A stretch of DNA of 20,130 nucleotides from a virus, in the IMG/VR virus record IMGVR_UViG_3300033148_002173, positions 1 through 20,130 of that record; one strand, written 5' to 3'. Under the pieces are notes generated by a model that searched no databases, was not told where the DNA came from, and saw nothing but the letters and a program-made list of their open reading frames with translations. Numbering within the stretch: the first letter of the stretch is position 1; the number at the start of each line of letters is the position of its first letter. The position numbers and the translations under genes are program-made. Positions 6,920-14,594 of this stretch are shown here, piece by piece.

Positions 6920-8179
6920 ATGGCTAATAATTTAAATAGTAATGTAAGCGCAAAATTGTTGCGCAAATTCGCGCCAGGCTTTATGTCTGATCTTGTATTA
7001 TGCAAAACCGTTGATTCTAACTTACTTGCAGGCGAGTACGATGTCGCTTCAGGTGATCAGGTATCAGTCAAGCGACCCCACCAATATCAAGCAATTGAAA
7101 CTTCTGATGGTGATCTTAGTGGAGACCTGCCAAGCAATATCATATCTGCACAAGCTACGGCCACAGTTCAGCCAATGATTAGCGTATGGATTAAATGGAG
7201 TCAAATTGAGGAGGCTTTAAAGTCTGATCAGTGGGACAAAATAACAAACCCAGCTCGCGATACAATGGTTACTCGGTTAGAGAAAAACCTTGCGGCCTAT
7301 ATGCTTAAAAATGCCGCGTTAACGTCAGGAACTATCGGAACTGCTATTGATGCATGGTCAGATGTTGCGTCGATGGGTACATATATGTCTGATTTAGGCT
7401 GTACTAGTCAGGTTTGTGCGGCTCTTGATCCTTGGAGCGTTCAAGGTTTGGCTGATGCTCAGAAAGGTATAGCCTCTGGCGATGCGCTTGTTAAGTCGGC
7501 ATGGGAACGTGCCCAGATTTCAGGCAACTTCGGCAATGTAATGCCATACACTTCAAACGCTTTAAGCGCTCACACAATGGGTACGGCTTCAGGTGCAGTA
7601 GCTCTTGCCGCCTCTCCTACAGTGACATATACAGCGCTTAAAGATACCTACAACGTTGCTTTATCAATAGATGGGCTTGGTGCTGGTGAGACAATTACAG
7701 CAGGCACTCAGCTTGAGTTCCCCGCTACATTGATGCTAAATCAACAAAGCAAAGAGCAATTAGTTAAAAATGGCGCTGGTATTCCTTTTACTGGTACTGT
7801 GCTTGCTGATGCTACTGCTGATGGTGCAGGCGTTATTGCTGTTACTATCTCAGGCGCTCCAATCTTTGATGCAACAAACCCTCAGTATAATGTTGTTAAT
7901 CGTGCAATTGTTGATAATGATGTAGTTAATATCTTGGGTACTGCCTCAACCGTTTACAAGCCTAGCTTGTTTTATGCCAAGGATGCTTTTGGATTAACTA
8001 CTGTTAAGCTTCCTAAGCTGAATGGCTGGGATAGTTCAGTGTTTAGTCATGAAGGTTTTAGTCTTCGTGCTACACAGTCAAGCGATCCGACTACAGGCGT
8101 ACAGGCAATGCGCTTAGACTTGCTCCCTGCTTTCTGTACGTTCCAGCCTCATCTTGCTGGGCAAGGCGCGGGTTATTAA
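6920..8179 (+). CDS. major coat protein, P22 gp5-like, 419 aa
   Basis: This is the HK97-fold capsid subunit. The N-terminal region matches the P22 coat family: MANNLNSNVSAKLLRKF, the VDSNLLAGEYDVASGDQV segment and an EEALK..W..IT block near residues 97-110. About residues 220-340 look like the beta-rich inserted (I) domain of P22-type coats, which stabilises the subunit, and the fold resumes at about 345-400. Length (419 aa) is close to P22 (430 aa). A strong Shine-Dalgarno GGAGG at 6910-6914 precedes the ATG, as expected for the most abundant virion protein. The gene is followed by an intrinsic terminator. Confidence 0.9.
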   Translation: MANNLNSNVSAKLLRKFAPGFMSDLVLCKTVDSNLLAGEYDVASGDQVSVKRPHQYQAIETSDGDLSGDLPSNIISAQATATVQPMISVWIKWSQIEEALKSDQWDKITNPARDTMVTRLEKNLAAYMLKNAALTSGTIGTAIDAWSDVASMGTYMSDLGCTSQVCAALDPWSVQGLADAQKGIASGDALVKSAWERAQISGNFGNVMPYTSNALSAHTMGTASGAVALAASPTVTYTALKDTYNVALSIDGLGAGETITAGTQLEFPATLMLNQQSKEQLVKNGAGIPFTGTVLADATADGAGVIAVTISGAPIFDATNPQYNVVNRAIVDNDVVNILGTASTVYKPSLFYAKDAFGLTTVKLPKLNGWDSSVFSHEGFSLRATQSSDPTTGVQAMRLDLLPAFCTFQPHLAGQGAGY

Positions 8180-8194
8180 GCTAACCTACTAGGA

Positions 8195-8220
8195 ATGGGG
8201 GGAGCAATCCCCTCATTTTT
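8195..8220 (+). terminator. intrinsic terminator after coat gene
   Basis: ATGGGGGG (8195-8202) can pair with CCCCTCAT (8209-8216) as an eight-base-pair GC-rich stem with one G-T wobble and a six-base loop, followed at once by five T residues (8216-8220). This is a textbook Rho-independent terminator placed 16 bases after the coat stop. Because gp4-like and tail genes follow with no obvious promoter, it is probably leaky and lowers expression of the tail genes relative to coat. Strength has not been measured. Confidence 0.75.
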
Positions 8221-8225
8221 ATATC

Positions 8226-8726
8226 ATGGCTACAGCACAATCATATATAGACATTATTCTGCGTTACACTGGCGAGCTTACTGATTTTTCAATAGCCACG
8301 CCAGACGCTAGAAATAGAGCTTTAGATAAACTTAACGAATATATAGAATTATTACGTGATAAGGGATGCTCGTTAAATTCATCTCAAACAGAAATAACAA
8401 ACGAAAATCAGAACGTTAACTTTCCATCGTATGCCCGATCGTGTATTGAATTAAATACAGCTCAGATATTGTGGGGTATCATCAATCCTTCAGTTCCTTA
8501 TCAGCATATGAGAGCGGCTAAAAAATCACAGGCCTACATAATGTATAAGCATGGCCCTAGTCGAAGTGCTAAGTTTCCTGGTACGCTACCTAAAGGCAAT
8601 GCAAACAGGGATAGAGGCTATGGAAACTCTAGGGTTTTGTATCCTGATCATGACCCACGAATGTATACTGATGATTCAGGTGAATTACTTACTTCTACCG
8701 GCGAAAATATATTTACAGAGGATTAA
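8226..8726 (+). CDS. head completion / tail accessory protein, P22 gp4-like, 166 aa
   Basis: In P22, gp4 binds under the portal to extend the channel and start tail assembly. This protein is 166 residues, the same length as P22 gp4. It shows the same layout: a helical N-terminal half with a Y-x-E-L-L-x-D-K-G segment near residues 38-47, a run of helices, and a C-terminal extended part with PGTLPKGNANRDRGYGNSR matching the PSRMPTGSGNSFANL-like region of gp4. The ATG has no Shine-Dalgarno sequence (TTTTTATATC precedes it), and no alternative in-frame start exists before a stop at 8190-8192. Expression should therefore be low, fitting a dodecameric part made in few copies. Confidence 0.8.
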   Translation: MATAQSYIDIILRYTGELTDFSIATPDARNRALDKLNEYIELLRDKGCSLNSSQTEITNENQNVNFPSYARSCIELNTAQILWGIINPSVPYQHMRAAKKSQAYIMYKHGPSRSAKFPGTLPKGNANRDRGYGNSRVLYPDHDPRMYTDDSGELLTSTGENIFTED

Positions 8727-9158
8727 ATGACAAAGTTATCTCAGCTGTCAAAAGTAGGAAACCCATCAACATTAGACTATTTTATAATGGTTCGCGGATC
8801 TGGTGGTTCATCTCAAGACGTTCAAGTGTCTTTTGAAGATATGGTTTCTACACTAGGCTTGGAGGTTATTCCTAGAGAGAAAGTGTATCAGATAACCTTT
8901 GCAGATACGCCATTCACAGTACCGGATAAGGTTTGTACTGTCTTTGTGGACACTACAGGCGGTGAGGTTGATGTTAATTTAAAGGCGGTATCACCAGGAA
9001 ATACCTGCTCACTGATTAGAACAACAGCAGGCGCGAATAATGTGGTTATAGCATCATCATCTAATATTAATGGAGCAGGCACTTATTCACTGACATCGCA
9101 ATATGATAGAGCCGTAATTAAGGCTAATAGCACTGAATACTTTTTGCTGAGCGAATAG
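8727..9158 (+). CDS. small beta-rich virion protein, fibre-like N-terminus, 143 aa
   Basis: The N-terminus (residues about 1-44, KLSQLSKVGNPSTLDYF through SFEDMVSTLG) resembles the repeated module found near the start of many phage tail fibre and collar proteins (xISELxxxxxxxxxDxxxVVxxGxTxxVxxxDL). The rest, from about residue 52, is predicted to be beta-strand rich with Thr, Val, Gly and Ser and ends in YFLLSE. It lies between the gp4-like and gp10-like genes with a one-base gap before and a single base after, so it is most likely a virion component such as a head decoration or minor tail protein. P22 has no gene at this spot. Function is inferred from position and composition. Confidence 0.55.
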   Translation: MTKLSQLSKVGNPSTLDYFIMVRGSGGSSQDVQVSFEDMVSTLGLEVIPREKVYQITFADTPFTVPDKVCTVFVDTTGGEVDVNLKAVSPGNTCSLIRTTAGANNVVIASSSNINGAGTYSLTSQYDRAVIKANSTEYFLLSE

Positions 9159-9159
9159 C

Positions 9160-10530
9160 ATGGCTACACCTATACCGTTACCATCAGGATTAAGCGGCGG
9201 AAAACGAACACCAAAGCAAAAAGAGGTGATCCGCAATGCTTACGTGCTTAATGATCAGGTGCCGACAATAAGAACTAGGCCAGTCGTTAAGTCTGTGGGG
9301 TCTTCTTTGGGGCGATGTAGAGGAATTGGCCTTTTTAGGGATGAACTTTATATGGTCTCAAATGACCGATTAGTAAAGATAACGCTAACTGACCCCAATT
9401 TACCCCCATTGAATAACTTAACTATTGATGACTTAGGCGAAATAGGTGGCGAAGCTGAGTGTCAATTAGAAGCGGGATTCACTGAACTATGTGTTATTGT
9501 GCGCGGCGGTGCGGGATACGTTTATAACGAAACTGATGGCCTTAGAGAGATAATCGACCCATCATACAAGCCTAGCGTGTATATTGAGTATGATCAGGGT
9601 AGATTCGTCTTTGTGCCGTCCTCTGGTGATCCGTTCTTTTGGTCATTGCTGCAAGATCCCGCAAATATTCTGGCAGTTAACTTTGCCGACGCTGAAGAAT
9701 TCCCAGACTTAAATAAGGTTGTATTCTATCGACGCAAGCAGATATATGTAGGTGGCGGGCGATCGTTTGAGAGAATAATATACAATTCAAAAATAGACAC
9801 ATATGCATCTATTGATGGTGCGAGTTCAGCTTTTGGGTTTATTGGGGGTAAAACCGATTATAATGAAACTTTTATGTTTTTAGGCGTTGGCGAAAATGGT
9901 GGCTTTTCAATTTACATGATGAGCGAGTCCCCAAAAAAAATATCGACGCCATCCGTTGATGAAATACTGGGAGAATATACCGCTGATGAGCTAAAAGATG
10001 TTACAGCGGCCTCATTTATGTGGGAGGGCGTGGAGTTTGCTTTATTTTATCTACCTAATGAAACGCTATGTTTTTACGGTGGCTGGTCTAAGTGGCACAG
10101 CGACACAAAAGAAACTACCACTTGGAGTCCTCAATACTTTCAATTTTGCTATGGTTATATTTTTACTGGTGATAAGGCTCTGCCTACTGTTGGCATTATC
10201 TCGGATGGTGAGAAAGAATATGGCAAAGATGTTGATGCGGGGTTTACCACATTTATAAAAACTAGCCCTAGGAATGGCACAATTATTAATAAAGTTTTTG
10301 CATCTATCAACCCTGGCGAATCAGGCAATGAGTCATCAATGGGTTTGTCAGTAAGTCGTGATGGTGTTATTTATGGGCCTACTGTTTATAAGTCGATCGG
10401 TGTAGTCGGAAACTACGCCCAAGAAATGTATTGGGGGCCGTCAATTATAAAAATGGGTGACTTTTGCGGCTTGGATTTTTCATGGCGCGGAGATATGCAA
10501 CTTACTTGTGATGGGGTGAGCTTCGAGTGA
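9160..10530 (+). CDS. packaged DNA stabilisation / tail hub protein, P22 gp10-like, 456 aa
   Basis: In P22, gp10 forms the hub below gp4 and closes the channel with the tail needle. This protein shows the family's beta-propeller-like pattern throughout: a short N-terminal segment then repeated strand motifs such as GIGLFRDELYMVSN, DQGRFVFVPSSGDPFFWS near 150-170, and YRRKQIYVGGGRSFERI near 191-207. Residues around 274-282 (EYTADELKD) match the conserved SYTAEE segment of gp10. Length is close to P22 (472 aa). It starts one base after the previous stop and ends overlapping the next GTG start (GTGA at 10527-10530). I consider the assignment firm. Confidence 0.85.
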   Translation: MATPIPLPSGLSGGKRTPKQKEVIRNAYVLNDQVPTIRTRPVVKSVGSSLGRCRGIGLFRDELYMVSNDRLVKITLTDPNLPPLNNLTIDDLGEIGGEAECQLEAGFTELCVIVRGGAGYVYNETDGLREIIDPSYKPSVYIEYDQGRFVFVPSSGDPFFWSLLQDPANILAVNFADAEEFPDLNKVVFYRRKQIYVGGGRSFERIIYNSKIDTYASIDGASSAFGFIGGKTDYNETFMFLGVGENGGFSIYMMSESPKKISTPSVDEILGEYTADELKDVTAASFMWEGVEFALFYLPNETLCFYGGWSKWHSDTKETTTWSPQYFQFCYGYIFTGDKALPTVGIISDGEKEYGKDVDAGFTTFIKTSPRNGTIINKVFASINPGESGNESSMGLSVSRDGVIYGPTVYKSIGVVGNYAQEMYWGPSIIKMGDFCGLDFSWRGDMQLTCDGVSFE

Positions 10531-10886
10531 GAATTTTACCTGATGTATCAGAACGAGCCGTAACAGAACAGGGGCTACTTACTGAGCAGACTAGATTATA
10601 TCTTTTAGAGCTTAGAGAAGTTTTTGAGGAATCAGGGTCTGGCATACAGAGCATTGTAGAAGGAGATGATATAGGTGTTGACAATACCGACCCTGATAAT
10701 CCAATTGTTAGCTATACCGGTACAGATTTCACTGACATTATTGCTCAACTACAAAAAACCTTTAGCTGGAAATTCATCCCCGCTGATGAAAACATAACGA
10801 TAGCGGATACGCAGCAGATGATTGTTGTGGATGGTATAACCATTGACGGAACGCTAGATATTGAAGGAGAGATTGCACTTATATGA
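10527..10886 (+). CDS. small phage structural protein, 119 aa
   Basis: The start is GTG at 10527, supported by GGGGTGAG at 10513-10520 and by the GTGA overlap with the gp10-like stop. The N-terminal helix (residues about 5-36) is followed by GVDNTDPDNPIVSY at 50-63, a module also present in the next gene. The C-terminus ends in MIVVDGITIDGTLDIEGEIALI-type repeats (residues 98-119), a pattern common in small phage proteins near the tail. In P22 the tail needle gene follows gp10, but this protein does not resemble a needle. Role probably structural, undefined. Confidence 0.55.
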   Translation: MRILPDVSERAVTEQGLLTEQTRLYLLELREVFEESGSGIQSIVEGDDIGVDNTDPDNPIVSYTGTDFTDIIAQLQKTFSWKFIPADENITIADTQQMIVVDGITIDGTLDIEGEIALI

Positions 10887-12160
10887 GCATTACGTTACTA
10901 GAAAAAGATAGTGGGGACGTACCAAACCCTCCTAGCGGAAAGCTAACTCTTTATGCAGATGAAGACGGGAAGCTATATATTCGTGAGCCTGATGGAACTA
11001 CAACCCCGATTGATGCAAACGCTGACACAATTTATAGTATTAGCTCAGAAATAACAGAAGATAGAACAGTTACATTAAATGGATCTGGGCTTACATTAGA
11101 CTTTACTGCAATAGATGGTTTGATTCAGTCTTATATAAGACTTAAAAGCACTCAGGCTGGGATTATCGTTAATCCAGATACTGGTGCTGGTGATTTAGCA
11201 TCATTATTACTGAATACGTCCGGTACAATTGCAGAATTTTTCAATGATATTGATGGTTCTGGGCTTAAATATGCATCAAACATTACCGTATGGGATGGTG
11301 ACACGCTAATAACTCAAGACAGGGGCGACGGAAGATACGCAACATCAGCCCAAGGTTTACTAGCAGATAGTGCGCTTCAAAACGGAGATAATGTAAGCGA
11401 GTTGGTAAATGATGCTGGCTATGTTACAAGCTCAGGGGGGGTAGTTGATTCAGTAACTGGTGACGGGGTAGACAATACGGACCCAGCTAACCCTATACTA
11501 AGCTTCCCAGATGCTGACCAGATAGACGACACTAGCACTACTAATAAATTTGTATCGGGTCCATTAATATCATTAATAAATAGCGCGCTTCAAAACGGAG
11601 ATAATGTTAGTGAGTTGGTTAATGATGCCGGTTATATAACATCAGAGAATGACACGCTTCAAGATGTTTATTCTAGAGGCTCGGACGTTGACATAGACAA
11701 CACAGAGGGAGCGCTAAAGCTTTCAAGGGGTGTCGGAATAACTGATGCGGCTTTTAATATAGTTCCAAGCACTGTAACTCCATCCACCAATTTAGCCGAT
11801 GGTGATTTTCATGTAGAAGACGGAACAATCTTCTTATATGACTTAGCAAGAACTAAGTTTTTAAGCTCTCACGAATACTCTTTGCAATTTGGTAAAAATA
11901 ACGGCGTGGGCAATGAATACTTAAGATTTGGCGGTGATGCCAGAGATGGAAATTCAGGGGCTACATTTCCATTTGATGTAACTATTGTTGCATTTACTCT
12001 ACAAGGCTCAAATAACACTGGGCAAAGTTTTGACATAGAAGTTGATGGCGTTGATGTTGAGACACTTGTCGCGGTTTCCAGCAAAATATCAGATGACACA
12101 TTGGATCTGGATGTTGACGCGGGGCAAACTATCAATTTTGTTAAACGAAGGAAAGTTTAA
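10883..12160 (+). CDS. fibre-like tail protein with repeated module, 425 aa
   Basis: The protein begins with a short motif (residues 17-42, PPSGKLTLYADEDGKLYI) typical of phage tail fibre N-termini. It contains SALQNGDNVSELVNDAGY twice (residues 163-180 and 234-251), a motif widespread in trimeric fibres, and GDGVDNTDPANPILSF at 193-208, which is shared with the preceding gene. Residues about 325-425 form a separate beta-rich C-terminal domain (SLQFGKNNGVGNEYLRFGG through DLDVDAGQTINF) like those ending some phage fibres and surface proteins. It sits where P22 has its tail needle but shows no long parallel coiled coil. I call it a tail fibre-like or needle-substitute protein; the exact role is not settled. 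Confidence 0.6.
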   Translation: MSITLLEKDSGDVPNPPSGKLTLYADEDGKLYIREPDGTTTPIDANADTIYSISSEITEDRTVTLNGSGLTLDFTAIDGLIQSYIRLKSTQAGIIVNPDTGAGDLASLLLNTSGTIAEFFNDIDGSGLKYASNITVWDGDTLITQDRGDGRYATSAQGLLADSALQNGDNVSELVNDAGYVTSSGGVVDSVTGDGVDNTDPANPILSFPDADQIDDTSTTNKFVSGPLISLINSALQNGDNVSELVNDAGYITSENDTLQDVYSRGSDVDIDNTEGALKLSRGVGITDAAFNIVPSTVTPSTNLADGDFHVEDGTIFLYDLARTKFLSSHEYSLQFGKNNGVGNEYLRFGGDARDGNSGATFPFDVTIVAFTLQGSNNTGQSFDIEVDGVDVETLVAVSSKISDDTLDLDVDAGQTINFVKRRKV

Positions 12161-12161
12161 T

Positions 12162-12544
12162 ATGTCACACACAGTAATTTTGAAGAATACAACAGCATCA
12201 CAGATAATTATTAGAGATCTTGCGGGTATGAGAATAGAAGCAAGCAGTCAATATGAAGCATCAAAGAACCGAACGCTCGCAGACATTCAGAATAGTGGCT
12301 AAAAACTGACATTAGCAGCGGCGATATAGTTGTAAACGATGGCTCGAATGATTTATCAGTATCTGACGCGCTGGAGCTAGTGACTTCTTATGATCCACAT
12401 TTTGCTGTCCAATATATCACGTTTAAATCGGCTACAAAGACTTGGCAGTTATCAATTAATGACGAGGGCGGGGTATCGGCTACAAAGACTTGGCAGTTAT
12501 CAATTAATGACGAGGGCGGGGTAATACCTACTGAGATTGTGTGA
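12162..12544 (+). pseudogene. frameshifted small tail-associated gene, broken at about 12296-12302
   Basis: The first frame starts at ATG 12162 (AAGGA at 12148-12152) and encodes MSHTVILKNTTASQIIIRDL and onward for 46 residues before TAA at 12300-12302. A second frame, shifted by -1, continues from about 12296 with LKTDISSGDIVVNDGSNDLS and runs to TGA at 12542-12544. The joined product has the shape of a known small phage protein type found after fibre genes. The second frame's own stop (12293-12295) and the first frame's stop pin the shift to seven bases (TGGCTAA). One missing base, for example turning GGC back into GAG-like coding, would restore one open frame. It may be a true mutation, an assembly error or, less likely, programmed frameshifting. 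The 3' part also carries the tandem duplication at 12428-12523. Confidence 0.6.
12428..12523 (+). repeat. perfect 48-bp tandem duplication, in frame
   Basis: The 48 bases at 12428-12475 (beginning TCGGCTACAAAGACTTGG) are repeated exactly at 12476-12523. The length is a multiple of three, so the shifted reading frame gains a second copy of the 16 residues SATKTWQLSINDEGGV. There is no divergence between copies, so the duplication is recent or an assembly collapse/expansion artefact. It lies near the 3' end of the frameshifted gene. Confidence 0.95.
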
Positions 12545-12571
12545 AATTATTCAAATATAATTAAATAACAA

Positions 12572-12595
12572 AATTATGCATCCTGTGCAATAATT
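12572..12595 (+). promoter_or_regulatory. hairpin overlapping an extended -10-like motif
   Basis: AATTATGCA (12572-12580) pairs with TGCAATAATT (12586-12595) with a five-base loop and one bulged base. The right arm contains TGC-AATAAT (12586-12594), an extended -10 match with one mismatch in the hexamer. It lies 22 bases before the ATG at 12617. No -35 is convincing. Either a promoter for the ejection genes or a chance AT-rich dyad. Confidence 0.3.
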
Positions 12596-12616
12596 AAGCT
12601 AGAAAAGGTGGAAACT

Positions 12617-13387
12617 ATGGGTTTATTGGATAGAGGTTCTATTGGCAGGTATCATGGCGACATGGGCGGCAAGTCTGGTTCTCGCGCAGCTAAAGAGGCG
12701 GCAGCTCTTCAGGTTAGAGGCTATGAAGATGCGAGCGACGAATATGGCAAGGGCTATGATGGAGCAATAGCTAGATTTGATCCTTATTCTAGCGGCGGTA
12801 AAGCTGCAATGCAGCGCATGATTGATGGTTCTACTGCTGAGGGTTACGGCGCATCATTGGAGAATTTAAGCAACTCTCCAATGATTCAGCAAATGATACA
12901 GCGTAAAATGAAAGGGATAGGAAATGCTCTTAATGCTGGTGGGTTAAGTCGATCTGGTTACGGTGTTTCAGAAATGGGCGAAGTTACCCCTGAAGAGCTA
13001 ATGAGAATAGAGGGCGACCTTTATGGCCGCAATGCAAATGTTGCGGGTATTGGTATGAGTGCATCAGGCGCCCAGTCAGGGCTTGATGTTGATAAAACCA
13101 ATGCACTAGCAAAAATGATACTTGCAAAGTCAGGGGCTAAAGCCTCTGGAGTTCTTGGATCAGCTGCGGCCAAGGTTGCAGGCTCACAAAACCGATACAA
13201 TGCCATGCATAACGCAGGAACAGCCGTGATGGGTATGTTTAGCCCAGGCGGCGGAGGTGGTGGCGGTACTTCTGATGGTGCTGGATCAGTTAATACAGTT
13301 AACCAAAATCAGGGCGAAAGTAATTTTGGCGGATGGAATGAGAATAATTATTTTAATTCTGCACCAGAAGGATCAATGAGGTATTAA
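12617..13387 (+). CDS. ejection / internal virion protein (P22 gp7 position), 256 aa
   Basis: I choose ATG 12617 (AAGGTGG at 12605-12611, five bases upstream) over the GTG at 12608. The sequence fits the podovirus family of small internal proteins that leave the head with DNA: Gly/Ala-rich helices, RAAKEAAALQVRGYEDA near residues 23-39, FDPYSSGGKAAMQRM near 54-68, then NSPMIQQMIQRKMKGIGNALNAGGLSRSGYG-like region at 86-116 and LYGRNANVAGIG at 135-146. The C-terminal part has a seven-Gly run at 211-217 and an Asn-rich tail, probably flexible. It is first of three consecutive ejection-type genes, matching the gene 7-20-16 order of P22. The role is well supported by pattern and context; the exact orthology is inferred. 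Confidence 0.7.
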   Translation: MGLLDRGSIGRYHGDMGGKSGSRAAKEAAALQVRGYEDASDEYGKGYDGAIARFDPYSSGGKAAMQRMIDGSTAEGYGASLENLSNSPMIQQMIQRKMKGIGNALNAGGLSRSGYGVSEMGEVTPEELMRIEGDLYGRNANVAGIGMSASGAQSGLDVDKTNALAKMILAKSGAKASGVLGSAAAKVAGSQNRYNAMHNAGTAVMGMFSPGGGGGGGTSDGAGSVNTVNQNQGESNFGGWNENNYFNSAPEGSMRY

Positions 13388-13389
13388 TT

Positions 13390-14592
13390 ATGGTTGCCAT
13401 TCCACCGCTAGTAGATTCAAGAGGCTATAAGTTAGTAGCTGATCTGCCTCGATCAAATGACTTTGCTAATGCATTGCAGGGCATGGTTAAAAGAGGCGCG
13501 GCAAAAGATAGAGCCTACGAAGATAAAAAAACCATGAGACAGGCGGGGCTGTTGGCTCAGCTATCTCGCATTAGCGATGAAGATCAGTACTCTTCATATC
13601 TACAAAACGCCATAGCCAATGCTCAGGATGATGAGGAGCGCGGAGAGCTTGAGCAGCTATCGCAATATGATAGAGCTACAGGGCAGCAAATTGCATCTGG
13701 TATGGTTAGGCAAGCTGGCCTTGGTAATATGCTCGCGGCAGAAAGCACAGCTCAAAGCAAAGCATGGGACGTTGGTGAAGATGTTCAGCCTACCGGCGAT
13801 AAGGATGGTGACAAACCAACATATCAAAGGTATACATTAACAAAAATAATGGGTGATGATGGCATTGAAATAGTCCGCAGCGCAATTGGTGGGCCTGCAA
13901 CTATTGATCAGATCAATAGAGAGAAATTCTCAGGGGCATTAGCATCCGAGTCTGGAAAAGGCGCGGGATTTGTAAGTACAGCAGGCGAAGTTGGCGACGC
14001 AAAAGCAGGCATTGCGGGTAAGGTTGAATTAGCGAAAGGCAAAGCGCAGGTTGAGACAGCAACAGACAGAGCAAGCGTTGACGCTGAGGCCAAAAGGCTT
14101 TCTGATCAGGCTACCAACCAAGAGAAAGCTGCTGAAAATGCAATGAATAGAGTCGCATCGATAGGAGTTAAAGTTGCTGCATTGAATGACGCTATTGAAG
14201 CGCTTAAGGGTGGGGCTAGAACAGGCCCGATATATAGTAAATTGCCGTCATTCAAAGCTGAGACCATTAAGCTAGAAAAAGCAGCGGCTGATCTAGGCCT
14301 AGGAACATTAAGCGAGGCCACTTTTGGAGCGTTAAGTGAAAACGAGTTAAAATTTGTTCTGGAAAAAGACATACCTACAGCCATGAATGAGGTTGATTTA
14401 CTGGCTCATCTTGAGGGTAAAAAAGCCGCATTTGAGAAAGTTCAGCAAGTCATGCTTCAGGCTTCTAAGTTTCTATCTCAGCCAGGCAATACTCGCGCTA
14501 TGTGGCTAGAAAGATCTGGCGGGGTTAATACAAAATCAACTGGCATTACTCCAGAACAACAAACCGCGCTAGACGCTAAATACGGGCTTTAA
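13390..14592 (+). CDS. ejection protein (P22 gp20 position), 400 aa
   Basis: The product is rich in Ala, Lys, Glu and Gln with long helical stretches, as in podovirus proteins ejected with DNA. The N-terminal part (VAIPPLVDSRGYKLVADLP) is proline-containing, followed by a coiled-coil-like region around residues 45-110 and another near 205-265 (KGKAQVETATDRASVDAEAK). The C-terminal block (about 300-380, LGTLSEATFGALSENELKF through KFLSQPGN) resembles the conserved end of such injection proteins. A ribosome site GAGG at 13378-13381 precedes the ATG. It lies between the two other ejection-type genes, matching gp20 of P22. Function is inferred from family pattern and gene order. Confidence 0.65.
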   Translation: MVAIPPLVDSRGYKLVADLPRSNDFANALQGMVKRGAAKDRAYEDKKTMRQAGLLAQLSRISDEDQYSSYLQNAIANAQDDEERGELEQLSQYDRATGQQIASGMVRQAGLGNMLAAESTAQSKAWDVGEDVQPTGDKDGDKPTYQRYTLTKIMGDDGIEIVRSAIGGPATIDQINREKFSGALASESGKGAGFVSTAGEVGDAKAGIAGKVELAKGKAQVETATDRASVDAEAKRLSDQATNQEKAAENAMNRVASIGVKVAALNDAIEALKGGARTGPIYSKLPSFKAETIKLEKAAADLGLGTLSEATFGALSENELKFVLEKDIPTAMNEVDLLAHLEGKKAAFEKVQQVMLQASKFLSQPGNTRAMWLERSGGVNTKSTGITPEQQTALDAKYGL

Positions 14593-14594
14593 TA

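Noticed and set aside
9998-10258. 86-residue + strand frame inside the gp10-like gene
   Set aside because: It is fully inside a confidently identified gene in another frame and has no recognisable features.
12042-12161. ATG 12042 as the start of the broken gene
   Set aside because: It is inside the 425-residue fibre-like gene; ATG 12162 follows AAGGA and gives the expected MSHTVILKNTT start.
12296-12306. Programmed -1 frameshifting at the TAAAAAC run
   Set aside because: In the zero frame the stop TAA is read before the A run can act as a slippery site, so a simple indel explains the break better.
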